A DNA stretch of 64,000 nt from Corynebacterium dentalis (GTDB lineage: Bacteria; Actinomycetota; Actinomycetes; Mycobacteriales; Mycobacteriaceae), in contig NZ_OCTS01000007.1 in NCBI RefSeq assembly GCF_900232865.1, positions 1-64,000 on the forward strand. Direction: 5' to 3'. Positions 56,918 to 64,000 of this stretch are shown in pieces. A program made the position numbers and the translations under genes. The notes beneath the pieces are model-generated. The model did no database searches. It saw only the letters and a list, made by a program, of their open reading frames with translations, and was not told where the DNA came from. Every line of letters starts with the position of its first letter. Within the stretch, counting starts at the first letter, position 1.

Positions 56918-57475
56918 ATGAAGATCACCGCTATCGTCGGTTCTGTACGCAGGAACAGCGCTGGACATCAGATCGGCGAATGGGTCGCTGAACAGGCAGA
57001 ATTCGCCACCAGTGAGCTCACCGATGTGCAGCTGGATGTCCAGTACCTCGAGGATTTTGACCTCCCGCCGGTCACCTCGGAGGTTGTGCCTATGGCGCAG
57101 AACAAGCAGTACGACGACGAGCGCGTGGCCCGTTGGTCTCAGGTGATTGATTCCTCCGATGCGTTCCTGTTCGTCACCCCCGAGTACAACCACAGCGTCC
57201 CCGGAACGTTCAAGAATGCCGTGGACCTGCTGGGTTCCGAGTGGGTCGGCAAGGTCGTAGGCTTCGTGGGATACGGCTTCACGATGGGCGCTCGCGCGGT
57301 GGAGCACTGGCGACAGATCGTCTCCAACTTTGAGATGCATGACGTGCGCAGCCAGGTGGGAATCGATCTGGCTACCGCCCTGGATTCCGATGGCAAGGTC
57401 GTGGTTCCTGAAGGCGCAAACGCGCAGCTAAAGGGCGTGGTGGAATCCATCGCGAGGGCTGCACAGAAGCTGTAA
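56918..57475 (+). CDS. NAD(P)H-dependent FMN reductase family protein
   Basis: A 185-residue flavodoxin-like reductase. IVGSVRRNSAGHQIG is the phosphate loop, and the loop FVTPEYNHSVPGTFKNAVDLLG contacts flavin. Similar to quinone, azo and chromate reductases. The ATG is preceded by GAAAGGAC. The upstream region has a TTGA-CTTA-TCAA palindrome (56863-56874), which may be an operator. Substrate unknown. Confidence 0.85.
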   Translation: MKITAIVGSVRRNSAGHQIGEWVAEQAEFATSELTDVQLDVQYLEDFDLPPVTSEVVPMAQNKQYDDERVARWSQVIDSSDAFLFVTPEYNHSVPGTFKNAVDLLGSEWVGKVVGFVGYGFTMGARAVEHWRQIVSNFEMHDVRSQVGIDLATALDSDGKVVVPEGANAQLKGVVESIARAAQKL

Positions 57476-57496
57476 AACTAGCGTCCAAACAATTGG

Positions 57497-58345
57497 CTAC
57501 TGAGCGGCCAGCTTAGAAACGGTCTCCTCATGTAGGAGGCCGTTTGTTGCGATTGCTGAGCCGCCGTGTGGTCCGTCAACGCCGGTGATGTCCGTGAAGC
57601 GCCCGCCGGCTTCCTCGACGATGGGTGCCAGTGCGGCCAAATCCCACAGGTTTACTTCCGGCTCTGCAGCGATATCGACTGCACCTTCGGCTACCAGCAT
57701 GTAAGACCAGAAATCTCCGTATCCGCGCAGGCGCCACGCGCGGTCAGTTAGGGAGAGCAACTGCTCGCGCAAGCCGCGGTCTGCCCATCCGGACAGTGAG
57801 CTAATTGCCACTGAAGCATCTTCGATCTTGCCCACCTTGGACACTGACAGCTGACGAGGTGCGGCAGACGGTACCTGGCCGCCTACGGGAACCGCGGGAG
57901 TAGCGAAGCTGCGCCATGCGCCGGTGCCCTCAGCTGCCCACCAGCGGCGGGACAGGGCTGGTGCGCTGACCATGCCCAAAACCGGCTTGCCGTCTACCAG
58001 CAGACTGATCAACGTAGCCCACACGGGAACGCCACGAACAAAGTTCTTGGTGCCATCGATAGGGTCGATGACCCACTGACGGCCGGTCAGAGTGACGTCG
58101 CCACCAAATTCTTCCCCTAGAACGCTGTCCTCCGAGCGATGGGTGGAGAGCATGGACCGGATTTCTTTTTCCACCGCGGTATCGGCATCGCTGACGGGCG
58201 TGAGATCAGGCTTGGATTCCACTTGGAGGTCGGTCGCTTCGAACCTCGCCATGGTGATGGTGTCAGCGGCATCGGCGAGGGCGAGAGCCAGCGTGAGATC
58301 GTCGGCATAAGGCGAGATGGTGGGGGAGGACTGGGAATCCGTCAT
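57497..58345 (-). CDS. hisN: Histidinol-phosphate phosphatase (IMPase family)
   Basis: A 282-residue metal-dependent phosphatase. [23 protein letters not shown] and [17 protein letters not shown] hold the metal and substrate residues and are close to actinobacterial HisN, the last but one step of histidine synthesis. The ATG has no ribosome binding site; TACACT lies seven bases upstream on the minus strand (58353-58358), so the mRNA is probably leaderless. Confidence 0.85.
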   Translation of the reverse strand: MTDSQSSPTISPYADDLTLALALADAADTITMARFEATDLQVESKPDLTPVSDADTAVEKEIRSMLSTHRSEDSVLGEEFGGDVTLTGRQWVIDPIDGTKNFVRGVPVWATLISLLVDGKPVLGMVSAPALSRRWWAAEGTGAWRSFATPAVPVGGQVPSAAPRQLSVSKVGKIEDASVAISSLSGWADRGLREQLLSLTDRAWRLRGYGDFWSYMLVAEGAVDIAAEPEVNLWDLAALAPIVEEAGGRFTDITGVDGPHGGSAIATNGLLHEETVSKLAAQ

Positions 58346-58435
58346 GCATCGAAGTGTAACCCGCGAACGCGGGCTAGGGGAAGTGGAAAACGGCGCATTT
58401 TCCCATTTCGCTGTGAAAGCAGTGAAAAATGTTAC

Positions 58436-59305
58436 CTATGTGAGGCTCGCACGAACCGCTTCCACACAGTCCTTCGCACCCGCAATGGACCACTGCGTGC
58501 CGCCGGACTCCACTCGCACAGACGCGCCACCGGCCCCCTCGATCAGCGCTCGGCCCGGCAGCCAATCCCAAGAGGCGACGCTGCGTTGCATCCAGCAGCC
58601 GTGCCGACCCGAAGCCACCCCAGCCATGTCCACCGAGGCGCTGCCCAGCATGCGGACCGTAGCGAATTGCTGAGTCACGCCCGTCCACGCCGCGGTGACA
58701 TCCTCGCGCTTCAGGTCCGTGGGGTGCAGGTAGGTGGCCAAGCAGGTTTCCTCCGGCGTTACCGCAGAGATCGTCACGGGCTTGCCATCCTCCGTGGTCG
58801 CAATGTTTGGACCCCCAAACCACGTCTGGCCCATGGCCGGACGGTGCACCGCGCCGAAGATCACGCGGGTCGGATCCTCCGGCTCGCCCTCCACCAGAGC
58901 CAGCGCGCTGCACCAGTAGTCCGAACCAGTAGAGAAGTTGTACGTGCCGTCCACCGGATCCACCACCCAGGTCCGTCCAGACGCAGAAGGTTTGCGGGTT
59001 CCCTCTTCGCCGAGAAGGCCGTCGCGAGGCCGAATCACGGTGAGGGCCTGACTGATGAACTTCTCCGCAGCATGATCAGCCGCAGTAACCACGTCAGACA
59101 CGCTGGTCTTTTGCTCCGTAGTGAGGCCGGACTCGCGCATTCTCCACGCCAGTCGCCCTGCGTTGTACACCAGCGCCTGCGCGAGGTGCTCGTCCGCGTC
59201 ATCCACGTGGGCCACGATGAACGTCTTGATGATCGCGTCCAGCATCTCCTCGGGGATTGGGGAGTTCGGTGAAGTCTGGGAAGAGGTTGAGGATTGTTGA
59301 GCCAT
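58436..59305 (-). CDS. Inositol monophosphatase family protein
   Basis: A 289-residue second IMPase-family enzyme in tandem with hisN (90 bases upstream of it). [33 protein letters not shown] and [16 protein letters not shown] show the metal-binding motifs. A poorly conserved N-terminal 25 residues is Ser/Thr/Pro-rich. Candidate substrates are inositol phosphate or fructose bisphosphate. Start ATG at 59305, no ribosome binding site. It diverges from prfB across only 39 bases. Confidence 0.82.
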   Translation of the reverse strand: MAQQSSTSSQTSPNSPIPEEMLDAIIKTFIVAHVDDADEHLAQALVYNAGRLAWRMRESGLTTEQKTSVSDVVTAADHAAEKFISQALTVIRPRDGLLGEEGTRKPSASGRTWVVDPVDGTYNFSTGSDYWCSALALVEGEPEDPTRVIFGAVHRPAMGQTWFGGPNIATTEDGKPVTISAVTPEETCLATYLHPTDLKREDVTAAWTGVTQQFATVRMLGSASVDMAGVASGRHGCWMQRSVASWDWLPGRALIEGAGGASVRVESGGTQWSIAGAKDCVEAVRASLT

Positions 59306-59344
59306 GCATTCTATTGTGCATGCTGGCAGGTAGACTTGCGCATT

Positions 59345-60472
59345 ATGCAACCGGAAGTTACTGCAGATCTGAAGGAACTGGACGGCACCCTCACCACCAT
59401 CGAGAAGGTGCTGAACCTCGAAGACCTCGCGGATAGAGCGCGCGAGCTGGAGGACCAGGCTGCAGACCCCTCGCTGTGGAACGACCCGGATTATGCGCAG
59501 ACCGTGACCAGCGAACTCTCGCGCGTGCAGGCCCAGCTCAAACGTGTCCGTGGGCTGCGCCAGCGCTTGGAAGATCTACCGGTGATGTATGACATGGCGG
59601 AGGAAGAGTCCGCGGATTCGCCGGAGGAGGCCAAGGAGGCCATCGCCCTGGCTGATGAGGAGCGTGGCGAGCTGCGCAAGGAAATCGAGTCGCTCGAGGT
59701 CACCACCATGCTCTCCGGCGAGTACGACCAGCGCGAGGCAGTGGTCAACATTCGCTCCGCTGCGGGTGGTGTGGACGCGGCAGACTTTGCCGAGATGTTG
59801 CTGCGCATGTACACGCGGTGGGCGGAAAAGGCAGGTCACAAGGTGGATCTGTATGACGTTTCCTATGCCGAGGAAGCCGGCATCAAGTCCGCAACCTTGG
59901 TGGTGCATGACGAGTACATGTACGGGACGTTGTCGGTGGAGCAGGGCACACACCGTCTGGTCCGTATCAGTCCGTTCGACAACCAAGGTCGACGCCAAAC
60001 TTCATTCGCAGAAGTTGAAGTCCTCCCCGTGGTGGAGCAGACGGACCACATTGACATCGATGAAAACGATATCCGCGTGGATGTGTACCGATCTTCTGGC
60101 CCGGGTGGACAGTCCGTGAACACCACCGATTCCGCGGTGCGCCTGACGCACACTCCCACCGGCATCGTGGTGACGTGCCAGAACGAGAAGTCGCAGATTC
60201 AAAACAAGGCCTCTGCTATGCGCGTTCTGCAGGCCAAGCTGCTGGAGCGTAAGCGTCTGGAGGAGCGTGCGGAGATGGACGCGCTTAAGGGCGACGGCTC
60301 CAACTCTTGGGGTAATCAAATGCGTTCTTACGTGCTGCACCCGTACCAGATGGTCAAGGATTTGCGGACGAACTTTGAGGTCAACGACCCATCTAAGGTG
60401 CTCGATGGCGATCTGGACGGTTTCCTCGAGGCTGGTATCCGCTGGCGGATGGCGGAGCAGCAGGGATCCTAG
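59345..60472 (+). CDS. prfB: Peptide chain release factor 2
   Basis: A 375-residue release factor reading UGA and UAA. The codon-recognition tripeptide SPF (about 209-211) and the peptidyl-hydrolysis motif GGQ (about 254-256) are both intact. There is no in-frame UGA near codon 25, so the programmed frameshift used by many bacteria is absent here. A TAGACT box lies eight bases before the ATG and no ribosome binding site is seen, suggesting near-leaderless transcription. Confidence 0.95.
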   Translation: MQPEVTADLKELDGTLTTIEKVLNLEDLADRARELEDQAADPSLWNDPDYAQTVTSELSRVQAQLKRVRGLRQRLEDLPVMYDMAEEESADSPEEAKEAIALADEERGELRKEIESLEVTTMLSGEYDQREAVVNIRSAAGGVDAADFAEMLLRMYTRWAEKAGHKVDLYDVSYAEEAGIKSATLVVHDEYMYGTLSVEQGTHRLVRISPFDNQGRRQTSFAEVEVLPVVEQTDHIDIDENDIRVDVYRSSGPGGQSVNTTDSAVRLTHTPTGIVVTCQNEKSQIQNKASAMRVLQAKLLERKRLEERAEMDALKGDGSNSWGNQMRSYVLHPYQMVKDLRTNFEVNDPSKVLDGDLDGFLEAGIRWRMAEQQGS

Positions 60473-60587
60473 CTGGTCGTGGTAGCTTTTGTTGCTGCGC
60501 GGAATAATCTGCGTGCCTGGTGCCTTGAACCTTGCACGTGGTCCTGTACCGGACCTCAAGAAAACTTATTTCACTGCAGGAGGAACT

Positions 60588-61697
60588 ATGTCTCAATCGT
60601 CAGCCGCGCTATTTCAGCCGTTGGAACTTGGCCGTTATCAGCTGCATAACCGCGTGACCATGGCTGCGCTGACGCGTCAGCGCGCCGGGCGGTCCGGGAT
60701 TCCCAACGATTTGCACGTGGAGTACTACTCACAGAGAGCTTCTGCAGGTTTGGTCGTCACCGAGGGTACGTTTCCTGCGGTGAGTTCTCGCGCATTCCCT
60801 GGCCAAGCAGGAATCGAAACTCAAGAGCAGCAGGATGGCTGGCAGAGGGTTGCCGAGCAGGTGCACCACAACAACGGTCTGATTTTCATGCAGATTATGC
60901 ATGGTGGTCGGATGTCCCATCCTGACTTGCTGGGAGGCAAGCAGCCAGAGGCTCCCAGCGCGCTGGCTAGTGGGTCGGCTGTGCACACTTTCGAAGGGAA
61001 GGCCGAAGCGCCAGTTCCACGTGCGTTGGAGACGGAAGAGATCCCTCGTATCGTCGAAGAGTTCCGGGCCGCTGCACGCCGCGCGGTGGATGCTGGCATT
61101 GATGGTGTGGAAATCCACGGAGCCAACGGTTACTTGTTGCACGAGTTCCTCTCGCCTGGTTCCAACCACCGCACGGACGAGTTTGGTGGCAGCGTTGACA
61201 ATCGAATTAAGCTGCCGGAAATGGTGATTCGCGCTGTTGCCGAGGAGATTGGCGCAGACCGAGTGGGCGTGCGATTTTCTCCCGAGCACAACGTGCAAGG
61301 CGTGCTGGAGACGGATCCTGAGGTCACGCGAGAGACTTACCTAGCTCTGCTGAATAACCTGGCTAAGCTGAACCTCGCATATGTCTCTGTTCTGCACAAG
61401 GATTCGACGAGCGGTGAGCTAATCGGGAAGATGGTGGAAGCTATCCGCTCCAACGGAACTACCAAGACTCTATTGAACACTGGCTTTGGCACAATTACGG
61501 ACTTGGATGGGGCGGAGAAGCTGATGGACAGCGGCCGCGCCGATGCCGTATCCGTGGGTCGTCAGCTAATCGCCAACCCGGATTTGGTGCGCCGATGGAA
61601 GGACGGCCTGGAGCTTAATGAACCGAACGCGGAGACCTTCTATGGCGGTGGGGAAGTGGGCTACACGGACTACCCATTCGCCGACGAAAGCGTTTAG
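60588..61697 (+). CDS. Old Yellow Enzyme family alkene reductase
   Basis: A 369-residue flavoenzyme reducing activated carbon-carbon double bonds with NAD(P)H. LTRQRAGRSGIPNDLH, IMHGGRMSHPD and the active site EIHGANGYLLHEFLSPGSN (His/Asn pair), then VSVGRQLIANPDLV, are family marks. The ATG at 60588 has an excellent AGGAGG site. It lies alone after prfB, with about 115 bases between. Natural substrate unknown. Confidence 0.9.
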   Translation: MSQSSAALFQPLELGRYQLHNRVTMAALTRQRAGRSGIPNDLHVEYYSQRASAGLVVTEGTFPAVSSRAFPGQAGIETQEQQDGWQRVAEQVHHNNGLIFMQIMHGGRMSHPDLLGGKQPEAPSALASGSAVHTFEGKAEAPVPRALETEEIPRIVEEFRAAARRAVDAGIDGVEIHGANGYLLHEFLSPGSNHRTDEFGGSVDNRIKLPEMVIRAVAEEIGADRVGVRFSPEHNVQGVLETDPEVTRETYLALLNNLAKLNLAYVSVLHKDSTSGELIGKMVEAIRSNGTTKTLLNTGFGTITDLDGAEKLMDSGRADAVSVGRQLIANPDLVRRWKDGLELNEPNAETFYGGGEVGYTDYPFADESV

Positions 61698-61902
61698 CAA
61701 ATTTGGCGGAACGGAATTTTAGTAGAGTCGTTGAAGCTTAAGCGAGCATAAGCGTTACGAAGTTTTTGAACTCTTGGCCCCCAAGGACAGTTTCGGCATC
61801 GACTGGGGGTTTCAACGTCTAGGTTTCCAAGGAAGGCTAAGCGACTGCGGTCTCTGTCAGCATTGGACGAGCGAGTTGGCAGGCGATCCAGCTAGCGCGC
61901 AC
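61698..61902 (+). ncRNA. Possible small transcribed region
   Basis: About 205 bases between the alkene-reductase gene and a strong terminator, with no open frame of note. It contains a hairpin CCCC-AAGGA-CAGT closing on ACTG-GGGG (61780-61811) and a TTTCC-AA-GGAAG hairpin (about 61826-61837). TAGAGT near 61725 may be a -10. No known RNA family recognised. It could be an independent small RNA or just a long 3' tail of the upstream mRNA. Confidence 0.35.
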
Positions 61903-61948
61903 AAAGGCCCTCGGTAAGACACGCGTTGTGCCTTACCGAGGGCCTTTT
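61903..61948. terminator. Bidirectional terminator before putA 3' end
   Basis: Arms AAAGGCCCTCGGTAAG and CTTACCGAGGGCCTTTT around a CACGCGTTGTG loop. Runs of A on the left and T on the right serve both the upstream plus-strand unit and the convergent putA gene. Confidence 0.9.
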
Positions 61949-61970
61949 CGCGGCCTAAATTGTGCGAACC

Positions 61971-64000
61971 TTAAGGGGTTAGGCCGTGGATGTAGCCGAA
62001 GCGGTGCTCGGTGGTGGAGACCGCCTGCTCGAGGAGCATGGGCAGCAACTCACGGCGTCCTTCAGCCAGAATGTCCTGATCCAGGATCACGCTGCCGGAA
62101 TCAGCGGCGGCTTCGTAGAGCTCGTCCGGTGCCGAGCCCACCACTCGCACGCGGACGGACTGGGCGGTAGAAATCTCTTCAGCGAAGTCGGAATCGCTGA
62201 TGATGCGCATGCTCTGTCCCAGCTCGCCGAAATCGGTGGACACGTCGTGATCAGCGGAAATGTCCAGGTCCGTGCCGGTGGCCGCGGCACCCAAGCGCAA
62301 GCGCAGGATGTCGCGAGGGTTGGCATCGGCGTGCACTCGAACACGGAGTGGCTCCAGCAATGGCTTGTAGCGGAACACGTTGGATTCCACGATCAGCGCC
62401 GTCTTATCATGTTCCACGCCGAACTCGGTCTGCATGGCGTAAGCATCGGATTCCGCCGCCTGGCGTAGCCATGCGTGATCTGCCCTGGACAGCGCAGGGG
62501 AGCCCAAGCCCAAGATCTCCCGGAGCATCTGCGTGATGTGGGTAGGCAGTGATGCGGAGACCAGCTGATTGAGATCGCCCTCGGTCCATCGACCCTGCTG
62601 GGAGACGTAGTTTGGACCGCCAGCCTTGGCACCATTGCCGATGCTGGAGTTCTTCCAACCGCCGAAGGACTGGCGGCGAACGATAGCGCCGGTGATGCCG
62701 CGCTCCACGTATGCGTTGCCCACCTCGACCTTCTCGCGCCATAGGGCGGTCTCGTCCACGTCGATGGTGTGGATGCCGCCGGTTAGGCCGAAGCCCGTGG
62801 AGTTCTGCCACTCAATGGCTTGTTCCAGGGTTTCGGCGTGCATGATGCCAGCCACAGGGCCGAAGCACTCGTGGGTGTGGAACCAGCTGCCGGGCTTGAC
62901 GTTATCGCGCAGGCCAGGGGACCACAGGGTGCCTTCATCGTTGAGCTTTTCCGGCTTGACCAGCCACTTTTCGCCCTTTTCCAGCTTGGTAAGTCCGCGC
63001 ATCAGTTTTTCACCTGGCTCGGCGATCACGCCGTTCATCCAGGTGGATATGTCGTAGCCCGGTCCCACCTTGATGGACTTCACAGCGTCCACCAGCTGGC
63101 CGACGAAGCGCTTGGACTCTCCGATGGAACCCACGGTGATGATCAATGATGCCGCGGAGCACTTCTGGCCCGCGTGACCGTACGCGGACTTGTAAATGTC
63201 CGCCACGGCCAAGTCAGGATCCGCCGCCGGGGTCACGATGATGGCGTTCTTGCCGGAGGTCTCTGCGTTGATGACCATCTCTGGCTTCCATCCGCGGAAC
63301 AACTTCGCGGTTTCGGAAGCGCCGGTGAGGATCACGGATTCCACCTCAGGGTGGCTGATCAGGCGCTGGCCTGCATCTGCCTCGTCCGCGTTGACCAGCT
63401 GCAACTGATCTTCGGTGACTCCCGCTTCGCGCATGACATCCACGAAGACCTCAGCGATGCGCAGCACCTCAGGTGCAGGCTTAAGGATCACACAGCCGCC
63501 TGCTGCCAGTGCAGCCAGGCAACCGCCCACGGGAATAGCGATGGGGAAGTTCCACGGTGGGGTCACAACCACGGTCTTGTATGGCGTGAACATGCTGCTG
63601 CGCTGACGATCCAATTCGCGGGCGCACTCGGCGTAGTAGCGTGCGAAGTCGATGGCCTCGCTGACCTCGGGATCAGTCTCGGCGATGGTCTTACCGGCCT
63701 CGAATACGGCCGCCGAGATCAGGCGGGAACGGTTGTTGGCCAGGGCGTCTCCCACCTTGTCCAGTAGTTCAGCGCGTTCGTGCCCGGTCTTCTGAGACCA
63801 GGATTCGCCGGCTTGCTTGGTCCGCTCGACTATGGCGTCGATCTCCGAAGGATCGGTGACCAAACGAGACGTTGGCTCGCCGGGGTCGGAGGAGGGGTCC
63901 ACGATCTGGCGCGCCCACGCGCGGTTGGCCGGCAACGTTGGGTCGGTGTCCGGCTCGTTGACGAAGTTGCCTTCGGTGGCCCCGCTACGGCAGCCGAGTT
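61971..64000 (-). CDS. putA: Proline dehydrogenase / P5C dehydrogenase PutA (3' part)
   Basis: The gene runs off the window at 64000; about 676 codons are seen. The visible part is the L-glutamate-gamma-semialdehyde (P5C) dehydrogenase of bifunctional PutA. GNFVNEPDTDPTLPANRAWA leads into the ALDH domain, with PWNFPIAIPVGG, the general-base region NAETSGKNAIIV and the nucleophile GHAGQKCSAASLI. A C-terminal ALDH-like extension of about 180 residues ends near YIHGLTP. The proline dehydrogenase domain would lie outside the window. It oxidises proline to glutamate. Confidence 0.92.
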   Translation of the reverse strand, partial: LGCRSGATEGNFVNEPDTDPTLPANRAWARQIVDPSSDPGEPTSRLVTDPSEIDAIVERTKQAGESWSQKTGHERAELLDKVGDALANNRSRLISAAVFEAGKTIAETDPEVSEAIDFARYYAECARELDRQRSSMFTPYKTVVVTPPWNFPIAIPVGGCLAALAAGGCVILKPAPEVLRIAEVFVDVMREAGVTEDQLQLVNADEADAGQRLISHPEVESVILTGASETAKLFRGWKPEMVINAETSGKNAIIVTPAADPDLAVADIYKSAYGHAGQKCSAASLIITVGSIGESKRFVGQLVDAVKSIKVGPGYDISTWMNGVIAEPGEKLMRGLTKLEKGEKWLVKPEKLNDEGTLWSPGLRDNVKPGSWFHTHECFGPVAGIMHAETLEQAIEWQNSTGFGLTGGIHTIDVDETALWREKVEVGNAYVERGITGAIVRRQSFGGWKNSSIGNGAKAGGPNYVSQQGRWTEGDLNQLVSASLPTHITQMLREILGLGSPALSRADHAWLRQAAESDAYAMQTEFGVEHDKTALIVESNVFRYKPLLEPLRVRVHADANPRDILRLRLGAAATGTDLDISADHDVSTDFGELGQSMRIISDSDFAEEISTAQSVRVRVVGSAPDELYEAAADSGSVILDQDILAEGRRELLPMLLEQAVSTTEHRFGYIHGLTP

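Noticed and set aside
59345..59430. Programmed +1 frameshift in prfB
   Set aside because: The reading frame is continuous through the usual position with no in-frame UGA.
61698..61900. tmRNA or 6C RNA
   Set aside because: No tRNA-like ends or tag-encoding frame, and no loops of six cytosines. Only an unnamed structured region can be supported.

Overview
The window is a contiguous stretch of chromosome from a G+C-rich actinobacterium, almost certainly a Corynebacterium. The evidence is lineage-typical content: SepH, an Rpf-domain protein, the MctB/MctC acetate-pyruvate symporter pair, BioB followed by the small BsaP auxiliary protein, the LLM-flavoprotein/FMN-reductase duo of the CE1758/CE1759 type, DUF3239, DUF2771 and DUF3027 proteins, a perfect GlxR/CRP-type site, frequent GTG/TTG starts and several apparently leaderless promoters. 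I saw no insertion sequence, prophage, integrase, plasmid gene, CRISPR array or toxin-antitoxin pair. It reads as core genome with a few accessory metabolic genes.

Layout. 1-210: 5S rRNA, the end of an rRNA operon, with its terminator. 381-4754: a MacB/FtsX-type ABC transporter and an alpha/beta-hydrolase-like protein. 4785-11228: a small regulon made of an NRAMP-like transporter facing a four-gene operon (LamB/YcsF protein PxpA, a KipI-KipA fusion, a biotin carboxylase-BCCP fusion, a GntR/FadR-type regulator). Both transcription units carry the same 13-bp palindrome over their promoters. This is the most interesting module. 11314-16096: an XPB-type helicase, a companion large protein and a small membrane protein. 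16298-26217: rpf, a cold-shock-like protein, several conserved actinobacterial proteins, an NCS2 purine permease, a SpoU methyltransferase, thiD and sepH. 26335-29899: serC, gltA and an FKBP isomerase. 30005-33112: an ABC-2 exporter behind an XRE regulator and a membrane protein. 33232-36729: an enoyl-CoA hydratase-like protein, a methyltransferase and the LLM duo. 36898-39996: secreted proteins, tRNA-Arg(CCT) and unusual repeats. 40324-42341: mctCB. 42786-46407: bioB-bsaP, then thyA-folA and cysQ. 46442-55164: lhr helicase, nei-type glycosylase, a frameshifted secreted gene, a second secreted protein and pgi. 55323-61697: succinate-semialdehyde dehydrogenase, an FMN reductase, hisN, a second IMPase-family gene, prfB and an Old Yellow Enzyme. 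61698-64000: a probable small transcribed region with a strong terminator, and the 3' part of putA running off the window.

How the genes may work together. The PxpA/KipIA/biotin-carboxylase operon supplies all parts of a urea-carboxylase-like biotin enzyme on separate chains (BC+BCCP on one, AHS1+AHS2 on another), plus a LamB/YcsF hydrolase, a transporter and a repressor. I infer uptake and ATP/biotin-dependent opening of a small lactam or amide such as 5-oxoproline. Biotin for that enzyme could come from the BioB-BsaP pair further along. gltA, mctBC, pgi, gabD and putA belong to central carbon and nitrogen catabolism. thyA-folA, serC, thiD and hisN are biosynthetic. XPB, Lhr and Nei form a DNA-repair component.

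All assignments come from reading motifs and gene context. No database search was run. Residue positions are counted from the chosen start.
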